A DNA stretch of 64,000 nt. Origin: Clostridium algoriphilum (lineage in GTDB: Bacteria; Bacillota; Clostridia; Clostridiales; Clostridiaceae). The notes beneath the pieces were generated by a model. It was not told where the DNA came from. It was given only the letters and a program-made list of their open reading frames with translations, and searched no databases. Positions 54,446-64,000 of the stretch are shown here, piece by piece. Position numbers and translations under genes: made by a program. How positions within the stretch are numbered: position 1 is the stretch's first letter; each line of letters starts with the position of its first letter. Where the stretch lies: assembly GCF_020443705.1 (NCBI RefSeq), contig NZ_JAIZZK010000002.1, positions 62,001-126,000 on the forward strand. Reading direction: 5' to 3'.

Positions 54446-54489
54446 GCAAGTTAAAGCAAAATATCATGTTAACTTGCTATTTCTTTTTA
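54446..54489 (+). promoter_or_regulatory. Terminator-like hairpin in the V-ATPase leader
   Basis: GCAAGTTAA (54,446-54,454) pairs perfectly with TTAACTTGC (54,469-54,477) and is followed by a T-rich run (TATTTCTTTTTAT). It lies between the promoter and the first gene, about 30 bases before its ribosome site, so it may attenuate the operon. Confidence 0.6.
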
Positions 54490-54519
54490 TGTGACTTTAA
54501 GGAAAAAGGTGGTGATATT

Positions 54520-54832
54520 TTGGCATTAGAGGCAATAAAAAGTATACAAGATGCAGAAAAGCAAGCAGTAGATATTATAAGTAAAGCAACTTTTGAAAGT
54601 AAAGACATACTTAAAGAATCTCAAACTTACGCTGAAGTTAAGTATAAAAAGATTTTGGATGAAGTTCGAGAAGAAAATAAAAAAATGATTGAAGACGCTA
54701 AAGAAGAAGGTAGGAGGAAGTCCGAACCAATTTTAGAAGCTGGTAAAATAGATATAGAGAATATACTCAATTTAGAAAAAGAAAGATTTGATAGGGCAGT
54801 TAGCATAGTGGTTGAGAGGATAGTGAAAAATA

Positions 54833-54846
<14 letters not shown>
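54520..54846 (+). CDS. ntpF: V-type ATPase stalk subunit (G/H-like, E. hirae NtpF)
   Basis: A 108-residue, almost entirely coiled-coil protein (EAIKSIQDAEKQAVDIISKA, EENKKMIEDAKEEGRRKSEP) that pairs with subunit E as a peripheral stalk. The start is TTG 54,520 behind AAAGGTGGTGAT; the ATG at 54,466 would begin within the leader hairpin. It overlaps ntpI by 14 bases. First of nine genes in the order F-I-K-E-C-G-A-B-D. Confidence 0.85.
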
Positions 54847-57290
<2,444 letters not shown>

Positions 57291-57322
57291 TTTTAAACTA
57301 ACAAGTTAAAGGGTGTGAATAT

Positions 57323-57922
57323 ATGTCAAATTTAGATAATTTATCAGCTAAAATAATAGAGGATGCTAATATTAAAGCTGAAGCTATATTGAAGGAAGCT
57401 AAGGAAAATGAGACTTTAATTATAGAAAAGAAGATAAAAGAAGCAGAGGTTGTAGAACATCAAATGCTGGAAAAAACTAAAATTGAGGCTATTATGGTAA
57501 CACAGAGAGTTATATCAAATTCTAAGCTAACCGTAAGAAATGAAAAGTTAGTTGCTAAGCAGGAAATGATTGATAAGGTTTTTGTATGTGCTTTAGAAAA
57601 ACTTTTGACAATGAATGATGATAAGTATTTTGAACTTATAAAAAGCTACCTTTTATCAATGCCAATAGTAGGGGATGAAGAAATTATATTTCCTGAAAAA
57701 TATAAAAGTATTGTAGAGAATGAATTTTTATTTAATATTAATGCAGCACTTAAAACTTCAGGAAAAGTGGGAGATCTAAAAATAAGTTCTGACCAAAGGG
57801 ATATAAATAGTGGATTTATAGTGCATAAAAATGGCATAGAAATCAACAACACATTTGAAAGTCTAATTAATTCACTAAGAGATGAGCTAGAACCTGAAAT
57901 AGTTAAAGAACTGTTCAAATAG
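57323..57922 (+). CDS. ntpE: V-type ATPase subunit E
   Basis: A 199-residue peripheral-stalk subunit. The N-terminal 100 residues are coiled coil (AKIIEDANIKAEAILKEAKE) that pairs with the NtpF-type subunit. The C-terminal part is a globular cap (ISSDQRDINSGFIVHKNGIE) that holds the catalytic head. Ribosome site AAAGGGTGTG before ATG 57,323. Confidence 0.92.
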   Translation: MSNLDNLSAKIIEDANIKAEAILKEAKENETLIIEKKIKEAEVVEHQMLEKTKIEAIMVTQRVISNSKLTVRNEKLVAKQEMIDKVFVCALEKLLTMNDDKYFELIKSYLLSMPIVGDEEIIFPEKYKSIVENEFLFNINAALKTSGKVGDLKISSDQRDINSGFIVHKNGIEINNTFESLINSLRDELEPEIVKELFK

Positions 57923-57984
57923 AAGGGAGATGACAATTGCTAATTGTTATCTACTCCTGATCTAAATAAGGAGGATAGCCATAT

Positions 57985-58986
57985 ATGGATAAAATGAATT
58001 TTACACAAGCTGTGGCTAGGCTAAGAGTATTAGAAACAAGACTCCTTACTAAAGTAAAGATTGAGAGAATGGTTGATAGTAACTCTGCGGATGAAGTACT
58101 TAAGATTTTGCAGGAAAATGAATATGCAATTTCTATGGGGAATGTAAAAAGAGTAGAGGACTACAACATACTACTTAAGGAGGAATTAAAAAGAGTATAT
58201 TTACTTATGTATGAAATTTCTCCAGACCCCGATATAGTAGATATTATGAGCTTAAAATATGATTATCATAATATTAAGGTAATGCTAAAAGGGAAAGCTT
58301 TAGATAAGGATTTATCTTATATGCTAATTCCGGTTGGTGCAGTGGATATAGAAAAATTAAAGTCTTATATGATGATGCAGGAGTATAAGGAATTGAGCTC
58401 TAATATGAGGGAGTCAATACTTCAGTCAGAAAAAATATATCAAGAACTTAAAGATCCTCAAAAGATAGATATTATAACAGATCAATATATGTATAAAGAT
58501 ATGTTAATCAAGGCAGAGAAAACGAAAATCGATTTTATAATCGATTATGTTAAGAGAAGTATAGATTTTTCCAATATAAAGTCTATCATTAGATTGAAAA
58601 GACAACAAAAGGATGAGAGCTTTTTAAAAGAGGTTATACTTAGCGGTGGAGATATAGCTAGTGATATTTTATTAAGAGCTTTTAGTGAACCAATTGAAAA
58701 TATGGCAGCTAAATTTACTTCATTCAAATATGGAGAAGTTGTAAGGCTAGGACTTGAAGAATATATTAAGACTGGTAAACTATCAGTTCTTGAAAAGCTA
58801 TCAGAAAACTCTATTATGAAGGACCTAAAACCTGCTAAATATGTAACTTTTGGAGCTGAACCGATATTTGCCTATATTGCAGCAAAGGAAACAGAAATAA
58901 AAATAATAAGAATAGTTATGGTTGGTAAATTAAATAATGTTGATACGGCAGATATAAGAGAAAGGGTGCGTGATGTATATGCATAA
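57985..58986 (+). CDS. ntpC: V-type ATPase subunit C (rotor adaptor, d subunit)
   Basis: A 333-residue helical, funnel-shaped subunit that links the central shaft to the membrane rotor. Typical phrases are [20 protein letters not shown] at the start, [18 protein letters not shown] in the middle, and [20 protein letters not shown] near the end. AAGGAGGAT lies before ATG 57,985. Its last codons overlap the next gene. Confidence 0.93.
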   Translation: MDKMNFTQAVARLRVLETRLLTKVKIERMVDSNSADEVLKILQENEYAISMGNVKRVEDYNILLKEELKRVYLLMYEISPDPDIVDIMSLKYDYHNIKVMLKGKALDKDLSYMLIPVGAVDIEKLKSYMMMQEYKELSSNMRESILQSEKIYQELKDPQKIDIITDQYMYKDMLIKAEKTKIDFIIDYVKRSIDFSNIKSIIRLKRQQKDESFLKEVILSGGDIASDILLRAFSEPIENMAAKFTSFKYGEVVRLGLEEYIKTGKLSVLEKLSENSIMKDLKPAKYVTFGAEPIFAYIAAKETEIKIIRIVMVGKLNNVDTADIRERVRDVYA

Positions 58987-59287
58987 GGTAGGAGTAGTTG
59001 GAGATAAAGATTCAATTCTTGCTTTTAAAGCTCTCGGTATTGACGTATACCCTGTTATTGAAATTGAAGAAGCTAAAAAAGTAATAGATAAAATGGCATC
59101 AGATAATTATGCAGTTATATTTGTTACTGAGCAGGTAGCTCAGCACTTAGATGAAACTATAGCAAGATACAATAGGCAGATGATTCCTGCCATTATATTA
59201 ATACCAAGTAATCAAGGCTCACTAAATATAGGAATGCAAAAAATTAGAGATAATGTTGAAAAAGCAGTTGGCGTAAATATTTTATAG
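58979..59287 (+). CDS. ntpG: V-type ATPase subunit F (E. hirae NtpG)
   Basis: A 102-residue Rossmann-like central-shaft subunit ([36 protein letters not shown]). The start is taken at ATG 58,979, which matches the family start; ATG 58,973 and GTG 58,970 are in frame just upstream behind AAAGGGTG and cannot be excluded. It overlaps the ntpC end. Confidence 0.9.
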   Translation: MHKVGVVGDKDSILAFKALGIDVYPVIEIEEAKKVIDKMASDNYAVIFVTEQVAQHLDETIARYNRQMIPAIILIPSNQGSLNIGMQKIRDNVEKAVGVNIL

Positions 59288-59299
59288 GAGGGATATAAC

Positions 59300-61072
59300 T
59301 TGAAAACCGGTAAAATTGTAAAAGTTTCAGGTCCATTAGTTGTTGCGAAAGATATGGACGAAGCTAATATATATGACGTTGTTAAGGTTGGAGAAAAGGG
59401 TCTTATTGGCGAAATCATCGAAATGAGAGGAGATAGAGCTTCAATTCAAGTATATGAAGAAACATCAGGACTCGGACCAGGAGACCCGGTAGTTACTACT
59501 GGAGAACCGCTAAGCGTTGAGCTTGGACCAGGCCTTATGGAATCAATGTTTGATGGTATTCAAAGACCTCTTGATGCAATAAGAGCTATTGCTGGTAACT
59601 TCTTAACTAAGGGTGTAAATGTATCACCACTCGACAGAAAAAGAAAGTGGGATTTTGTTCCGACTGCAAAGGTTGGGGATGTTGTATCTTATGGGGTAGC
59701 TATAGGTACGGTTAAGGAAACTACTGTTATTACTCAAACAATAATGGTACCTAAGGGAATAGAGGGAACTATAACGTCTATAACTGCAGGAGAATATACT
59801 GTAGAAGAGGTAATAGCTGAGGTAAAAACAGAAGATGGAATTAAACAAATTACATTGATGCAAAAATGGCCAGTAAGACGTGGAAGACCATATGCTGAAA
59901 AATTAAATCCTGTAGAGCCACTAGTTACAGGACAAAGAGTAATAGATACTTTTTTTCCAGTAACTAAAGGTGGTACTGCGTGTGTTCCAGGCCCATTCGG
60001 AAGTGGAAAAACTGTAGTTCAGCATCAATTTGCAAAATGGGCTGATGCAGAAATAGTTGTTTACATAGGTTGCGGTGAACGTGGCAACGAAATGACAGAC
60101 GTTTTGAACGAATTCCCAGAACTTAAAGATCCTAAAACTGGTGAATCCTTAATGAAAAGAACAGTGTTAATAGCAAACACTTCTAATATGCCAGTTGCAG
60201 CTAGAGAAGCTTCTGTATATACAGGTATAACAATAGCCGAGTACTTTAGAGATATGGGATTTGCTGTAGCTTTAATGGCTGATTCAACTTCTCGTTGGGC
60301 AGAGGCACTACGTGAAATGTCAGGAAGACTTGAAGAAATGCCAGGTGATGAAGGATATCCAGCATATCTAGGATCACGTGTAGCTGATTTTTATGAAAGG
60401 TCGGGAAAGGTAGTTTGCGTTGGAGATGATAAAAGAATAGGGGCAATTACAGTTATTGGTGCAGTATCGCCTCCAGGTGGAGATTTGTCAGAGCCAGTTA
60501 CACAAGCTACACTTAGAATAGTTAAAGTATTTTGGGGGCTAGACGCTCAACTTGCTTATAGAAGACATTTCCCATCAATAAATTGGTTGGACTCTTATTC
60601 ACTGTATATGGATCAACTAGCTCCGTGGATGGATGAGAATGTTGCACAAGATTGGACAAAGATTAGAGTTCAAGCTATGACTATTTTGCAAGAAGAAGCA
60701 AAGCTTGATGAAATAGTAAGACTTGTAGGTGTAGATGCCCTTTCTGAAAAAGATAGATTGAAACTAGAAGTTGCAAAATCTATTAGAGAAGATTATCTAC
60801 AACAGAATGCATTCCATGAAGTTGATACGTTTACGTCACTTAGTAAACAATATAAAATGTTAAAGTTAGTCTTAGCATTTCATGTTGAGGGTGAAAAAGC
60901 ATTGATCGCAGGAGTTTACTTAAAAGAGATATTGAATATGAAAGTAAGAGATAAAATAGCAAGAGCAAAATATATCCCAGAAACTGAAATGTCAAAAATT
61001 GATGATATATATACAGCCCTATCTACCGACATAGAAAAATTAATAACGGAAGGAGGAGTTGTTAATGATTAA
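59300..61072 (+). CDS. ntpA: V-type ATPase catalytic subunit A
   Basis: A 590-residue catalytic subunit that binds and hydrolyses or makes ATP. P-loop GPFGSGKT at 231-238, the non-homologous region typical of V/A-type enzymes (about 115-190), and [20 protein letters not shown] further on. Full length. The start is TTG 59,300 behind GGAGGGAT. Confidence 0.97.
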   Translation: MKTGKIVKVSGPLVVAKDMDEANIYDVVKVGEKGLIGEIIEMRGDRASIQVYEETSGLGPGDPVVTTGEPLSVELGPGLMESMFDGIQRPLDAIRAIAGNFLTKGVNVSPLDRKRKWDFVPTAKVGDVVSYGVAIGTVKETTVITQTIMVPKGIEGTITSITAGEYTVEEVIAEVKTEDGIKQITLMQKWPVRRGRPYAEKLNPVEPLVTGQRVIDTFFPVTKGGTACVPGPFGSGKTVVQHQFAKWADAEIVVYIGCGERGNEMTDVLNEFPELKDPKTGESLMKRTVLIANTSNMPVAAREASVYTGITIAEYFRDMGFAVALMADSTSRWAEALREMSGRLEEMPGDEGYPAYLGSRVADFYERSGKVVCVGDDKRIGAITVIGAVSPPGGDLSEPVTQATLRIVKVFWGLDAQLAYRRHFPSINWLDSYSLYMDQLAPWMDENVAQDWTKIRVQAMTILQEEAKLDEIVRLVGVDALSEKDRLKLEVAKSIREDYLQQNAFHEVDTFTSLSKQYKMLKLVLAFHVEGEKALIAGVYLKEILNMKVRDKIARAKYIPETEMSKIDDIYTALSTDIEKLITEGGVVND

Positions 61073-62447
61073 AGAATACAAAACTATAACTGAAGTTGTA
61101 GGGCCACTAATGGTTGTAGAGAAAGTTGAAGGCGTTAAGTACGATGAACTAGTAGAGATAGAGTTACAAAATGGTGAAATTCGTAGCGGAAAAGTACTTG
61201 AAATAAACGAAGATAAAGCAATGGTTCAACTATTTGAAAGTTCAGCAGGAATTAACTTAAAAGGAAGTAAGGCTAAATTTCTAGGAAGACCATTGGAACT
61301 TGGAGTTTCAGAAGATATGCTTGGAAGAGTCTTTGATGGTCTAGGTAGACCTAAAGACGGTGGACCTAAAATTATACCAGATAAGAGATTAGACATAAAT
61401 GGAGAAGCATTAAACCCTGTAGCAAGAGATTATCCATCAGAGTTTATTCAAACAGGAATCTCTGCAATAGATGGACTTAATACTTTAGTTAGAGGTCAAA
61501 AGTTACCAGTGTTTTCTGGATCAGGTCTTCCTCATGCTCAACTTGCAGCACAAATAGCAAGGCAAGCAAAGGTATTAAATTCTGAATCAAAATTTGTTGT
61601 TGTATTTGCAGCTATAGGAATAACCTTTCAAGAAGCACAATTCTTTATAGATGATTTTACAGCTACTGGTGCAATAGACAGAACCGTATTGTTTATGAAT
61701 CTTGCAAATGATCCAGCTATTGAGAGAATAGCTACACCGAGAATGGCGCTCACTACAGCTGAATACCTTGCTTATGAAAAAGGATATCACGTGCTTGTAA
61801 TTATGACTGATATCACAAATTATTGTGAGGCCCTACGTGAAGTTTCAGCAGCAAGAAAAGAAGTTCCGGGTAGACGTGGATATCCAGGATATCTTTATAC
61901 AGATCTTTCGACTCTATATGAGAGGGCAGGTAGGATTAAAGGTCTTGAAGGTTCAATAACTCAAATACCTATACTTACAATGCCTGAGGATGACATTACT
62001 CATCCAATTCCTGATTTAACAGGTTATATAACTGAGGGGCAGATTATATTAAGTCGTGAACTTTACAAAAAAGGCATTATGCCTCCAGTAGATGTTCTAC
62101 CTTCATTATCAAGACTTAAAGATAAAGGAATTGGAAAAGGTAAAACGCGCGAAGATCATGCAGATACAATGAATCAGTTATTTGCGGCTTATGCTCAAGG
62201 AAAACAAGCAAAAGAGCTTGCAGTTATTTTAGGTGAGTCAGCTTTATCAGATGCAGACAAGAAATATGCAATATTTGCAGATGCTTTTGAAAAGCAATAT
62301 GTATCCCAAGGGTTTGAAACTAATAGGACTATAGAAGAAACAATTAATTTAGGCTGGGAGCTTTTAGCCATACTGCCTAGGAATGAATTAAAAAGAATTA
62401 GAGATGAATATCTAGATAAGTACTTACCAAGAAAAGAGGGTGAGTAA
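61065..62447 (+). CDS. ntpB: V-type ATPase regulatory subunit B
   Basis: A 460-residue non-catalytic nucleotide-binding subunit alternating with subunit A in the head. The P-loop is degenerate ([18 protein letters not shown]), as expected. [20 protein letters not shown] and [20 protein letters not shown] are standard. The start ATG 61,065 overlaps the ntpA stop, with GGAGGAG just upstream. Confidence 0.97.
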   Translation: MIKEYKTITEVVGPLMVVEKVEGVKYDELVEIELQNGEIRSGKVLEINEDKAMVQLFESSAGINLKGSKAKFLGRPLELGVSEDMLGRVFDGLGRPKDGGPKIIPDKRLDINGEALNPVARDYPSEFIQTGISAIDGLNTLVRGQKLPVFSGSGLPHAQLAAQIARQAKVLNSESKFVVVFAAIGITFQEAQFFIDDFTATGAIDRTVLFMNLANDPAIERIATPRMALTTAEYLAYEKGYHVLVIMTDITNYCEALREVSAARKEVPGRRGYPGYLYTDLSTLYERAGRIKGLEGSITQIPILTMPEDDITHPIPDLTGYITEGQIILSRELYKKGIMPPVDVLPSLSRLKDKGIGKGKTREDHADTMNQLFAAYAQGKQAKELAVILGESALSDADKKYAIFADAFEKQYVSQGFETNRTIEETINLGWELLAILPRNELKRIRDEYLDKYLPRKEGE

Positions 62448-62449
62448 AC

Positions 62450-63121
62450 ATGGCAAGGCTTAATGTCAACCCGACTAGAATGGAACTTACTAAGCTTAAA
62501 AAAAAATTGGGTACTGCAACTCGTGGACATAAATTACTAAAAGATAAACAAGATGAACTTATGAGAAGATTTATTGATCTTATAAAACATAATAATGAGC
62601 TTCGAGCGAGTGTTGAAGATAAATTACAGAACTCATTTAAAGATTTTGTTATGGCCAGTGCATTAATGTCTCCAGAATTTCTAGAGGAAGCTATAGCGTA
62701 TCCAAAAGAAAAAATTTCTGTAGAAGTTGAAACTAAAAATCTTATGAGCGTTAATGTTCCGATAATGAAGTTCAAAAGAAAATTAGAAAATGATCCTGGT
62801 AGTATATATCCCTACGGATTTGCCAGTACTTCAGCAGATCTTGATGGAGCAATAGAAAAGTTATATCTAATTTTACCAAGACTATTAGAACTAGCGGAAG
62901 TTGAAAAAACTTGCCAATTGATGGCAGATGAGATTGAGAAAACTAGAAGAACAGTTAATGCGCTTGAATATATGACAATACCACAACTTAAAGATACTAT
63001 AAAGTATATAAAAATGAAACTTTCAGAAAATGAGCGTGGAGCTTTAACTAGACTTATGAAGGTTAAGAGCATGATGGAAAAGGCGCAAGAAATTGCAGAT
63101 GCAAAAGGAATTAGCACATAG
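62450..63121 (+). CDS. ntpD: V-type ATPase subunit D (central shaft)
   Basis: A 223-residue rotor-shaft subunit, a long antiparallel coiled coil: [20 protein letters not shown] at the start and [20 protein letters not shown] plus [16 protein letters not shown] at the end, both family signatures. It turns inside the A3B3 head. Ribosome site GAGGGTGAG, two bases after ntpB. The last gene of the operon, followed by a terminator. Confidence 0.96.
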   Translation: MARLNVNPTRMELTKLKKKLGTATRGHKLLKDKQDELMRRFIDLIKHNNELRASVEDKLQNSFKDFVMASALMSPEFLEEAIAYPKEKISVEVETKNLMSVNVPIMKFKRKLENDPGSIYPYGFASTSADLDGAIEKLYLILPRLLELAEVEKTCQLMADEIEKTRRTVNALEYMTIPQLKDTIKYIKMKLSENERGALTRLMKVKSMMEKAQEIADAKGIST

Positions 63122-63131
63122 ATAAGATGAA

Positions 63132-63167
63132 AATAAGGTGTATTTTATAACACCTTATTTTTTTATG
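63132..63167 (+). terminator. Terminator of the V-ATPase operon
   Basis: AATAAGGTGT (63,132-63,141) pairs perfectly with ACACCTTATT (63,150-63,159), followed by a T-run. Confidence 0.92.
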
Positions 63168-63276
63168 ATAACTTAAGTGGCTGTATGATATAATTAAAAA
63201 TAGAATACAGAATATAGAATATAAAAATAAAATTATTGCTATGAAGGCAATTATCATAAAGAAGAGGAGAATGCAT

Positions 63277-63747
63277 ATGGCGGTTAGAAAAATTTTGCAA
63301 TATGGGGACAAACATCTTAATACTACTTGTGAAAAGGTTGAAAAAGTTAATAAAAAAATACTGAACTTGGTTGATGATATGATGGATACATTGTACGAGG
63401 GCAATGGAATAGGTCTTGCTGCTCCACAAATAGGTATTTTAAAAAGGGTTATCTTAATTGATTTAGGAGAGGAAGAAGAAGATCCAATAATAGTTATAAA
63501 TCCTAAAATAACAGCGCAATCTGGAAATGAAAAGGATTATGAGGGGTGTTTAAGTTATTTGGGATATGAAGGTGAAGTTTTTAGGCCTACAGATGTTACA
63601 GTTGAAGGAATTAATATTAAAGGGAAACCAGTAATATATAATGCGACCGGGTTACTAGCAAGGGCTTTCTGTCATGAGATAGATCATTTAGATGGAGTAC
63701 TCTATATGTCAAGAGCTGAGGAAATGTATGAACTAAACCAGGAATAA
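63277..63747 (+). CDS. def: Peptide deformylase
   Basis: A 156-residue metalloenzyme that removes the N-formyl group from new proteins. The three family motifs are present: GNGIGLAAPQIG at 42-53, EGCLS at 89-93 and HEIDH at 133-137, giving Cys, two His and the catalytic Glu. The start at ATG 63,277 is seven bases behind AGAGGAGA; the ATGs at 63,241 and 63,271 are less well placed. It has its own terminator downstream. Confidence 0.96.
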   Translation: MAVRKILQYGDKHLNTTCEKVEKVNKKILNLVDDMMDTLYEGNGIGLAAPQIGILKRVILIDLGEEEEDPIIVINPKITAQSGNEKDYEGCLSYLGYEGEVFRPTDVTVEGINIKGKPVIYNATGLLARAFCHEIDHLDGVLYMSRAEEMYELNQE

Positions 63748-63757
63748 TAAATAAAGA

Positions 63758-63800
63758 ACATGTCACATGATTATTAATATCATAGGGCATGTCTTTTTTA
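63758..63800 (+). terminator. Terminator after def
   Basis: ACATG (63,758-63,762) pairs with CATGT (63,788-63,792), with an inner ATGAT/ATCAT stem, followed by seven T. Confidence 0.75.
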
Positions 63801-63855
63801 TTTTTTGAATACATTGATTTCTTTCTTTACAAATGTTAATATAATATGGAATGCT

Positions 63856-63880
63856 AGTGTATATACATCAGTGTATACAT
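63856..63880 (+). promoter_or_regulatory. Candidate operator upstream of nadA
   Basis: AGTGTATATACATC (63,856-63,869) is followed at once by AGTGTATACAT (63,870-63,880), a near-repeat that also contains the palindrome TGTATACA. It lies 25 bases before the nadA start, where an NAD-biosynthesis repressor (NiaR type) would be expected to act. Confidence 0.45.
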
Positions 63881-63904
63881 ATAAAGAAAGGGGTGTATGA
63901 GTAA

Positions 63905-64000
63905 ATGCAGAACTTAAAAGAAAAGATTCAGAAATTGAAGAGAGAAAAAAATGCTTTGATCTTAGCACATTATTATCAGAATGATGATATTCAAGAGATA
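63905..64000 (+). CDS. nadA: Quinolinate synthase NadA, N-terminal part (runs off the window)
   Basis: The first 32 codons are visible: MQNLKEKIQKLKREKNALIL then AHYYQNDDIQEI. ALILAHYYQNDDIQ is the N-terminal signature of quinolinate synthase, the iron-sulfur enzyme that condenses iminoaspartate with dihydroxyacetone phosphate in NAD biosynthesis. Ribosome site AAAGGGGTG lies at about 63,886-63,895. Confidence 0.9.
   Translation, partial: MQNLKEKIQKLKREKNALILAHYYQNDDIQEI

Overview
The window comes from a low-GC Gram-positive anaerobe close to Clostridium sensu stricto. The evidence is AT-rich DNA, strong AGGAGG-type ribosome sites, a clostridial V-type ATPase operon, a SpoVB sporulation protein, and peptide deformylase followed by the start of nadA. 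The species cannot be fixed from the sequence alone. No tRNA, rRNA or CRISPR array was seen.

The left two thirds (1 to about 42,000) is accessory DNA and largely a graveyard of mobile elements. 1-1,479 has no convincing gene but holds a hairpin-dense block (280-920) that may be a large structured RNA. 1,480-7,487 carries phage- or plasmid-like genes: an HExxH protein, an HNH homing-type nuclease, an XRE regulator with a near-consensus promoter, and a possible replication protein. 7,885-14,903 is a set of envelope proteins (lipoprotein, zinc-ribbon and membrane-anchored proteins, and an Ltp-like protein resembling phage superinfection-exclusion proteins). Among them sits a remarkable gene at 8,907 that joins a CarD/Mfd-type RNA-polymerase-binding domain to an Mrr-type nuclease. 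15,171 is a serine recombinase with its own operator/res-like region.

16,480-27,506 is a defence-type island. It holds a complete type I restriction-modification operon (hsdM-hsdS-hsdR), a membrane-anchored TPR-like protein, a stand-alone cyclic-phosphate-processing receiver domain protein, a KAP P-loop NTPase and an HNH nuclease. 27,500-39,100 is dominated by degenerate repeats: four truncated copies of a UvrD/PcrA helicase C-terminus, four decayed copies of the C-terminal domain of the 23,353 protein, three copies of a unit ending in a tiny HTH gene, phage antirepressor fragments, IS30 and IS21 transposase stumps, and a broken tyrosine integrase. 39,113-41,946 holds small uncharacterised genes, most with their own terminators.

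From 42,066 on the DNA is ordinary core chromosome: an FtsA-like ATPase with an extended C-terminus, an M20 amidohydrolase, an RluA-family pseudouridine synthase, two MurJ/SpoVB-type flippases facing each other, a beta-propeller protein, a phospholipase C-like protein, a methyltransferase-like protein, a B12-binding radical SAM protein, a nine-gene V-type ATPase operon (probably Na+-coupled, judging from the c-subunit ligands), def, and the first 32 codons of nadA. The strongest candidate for a new system is the CarD-like/Mrr fusion. The cREC-KAP-HNH group beside the type I system is second.
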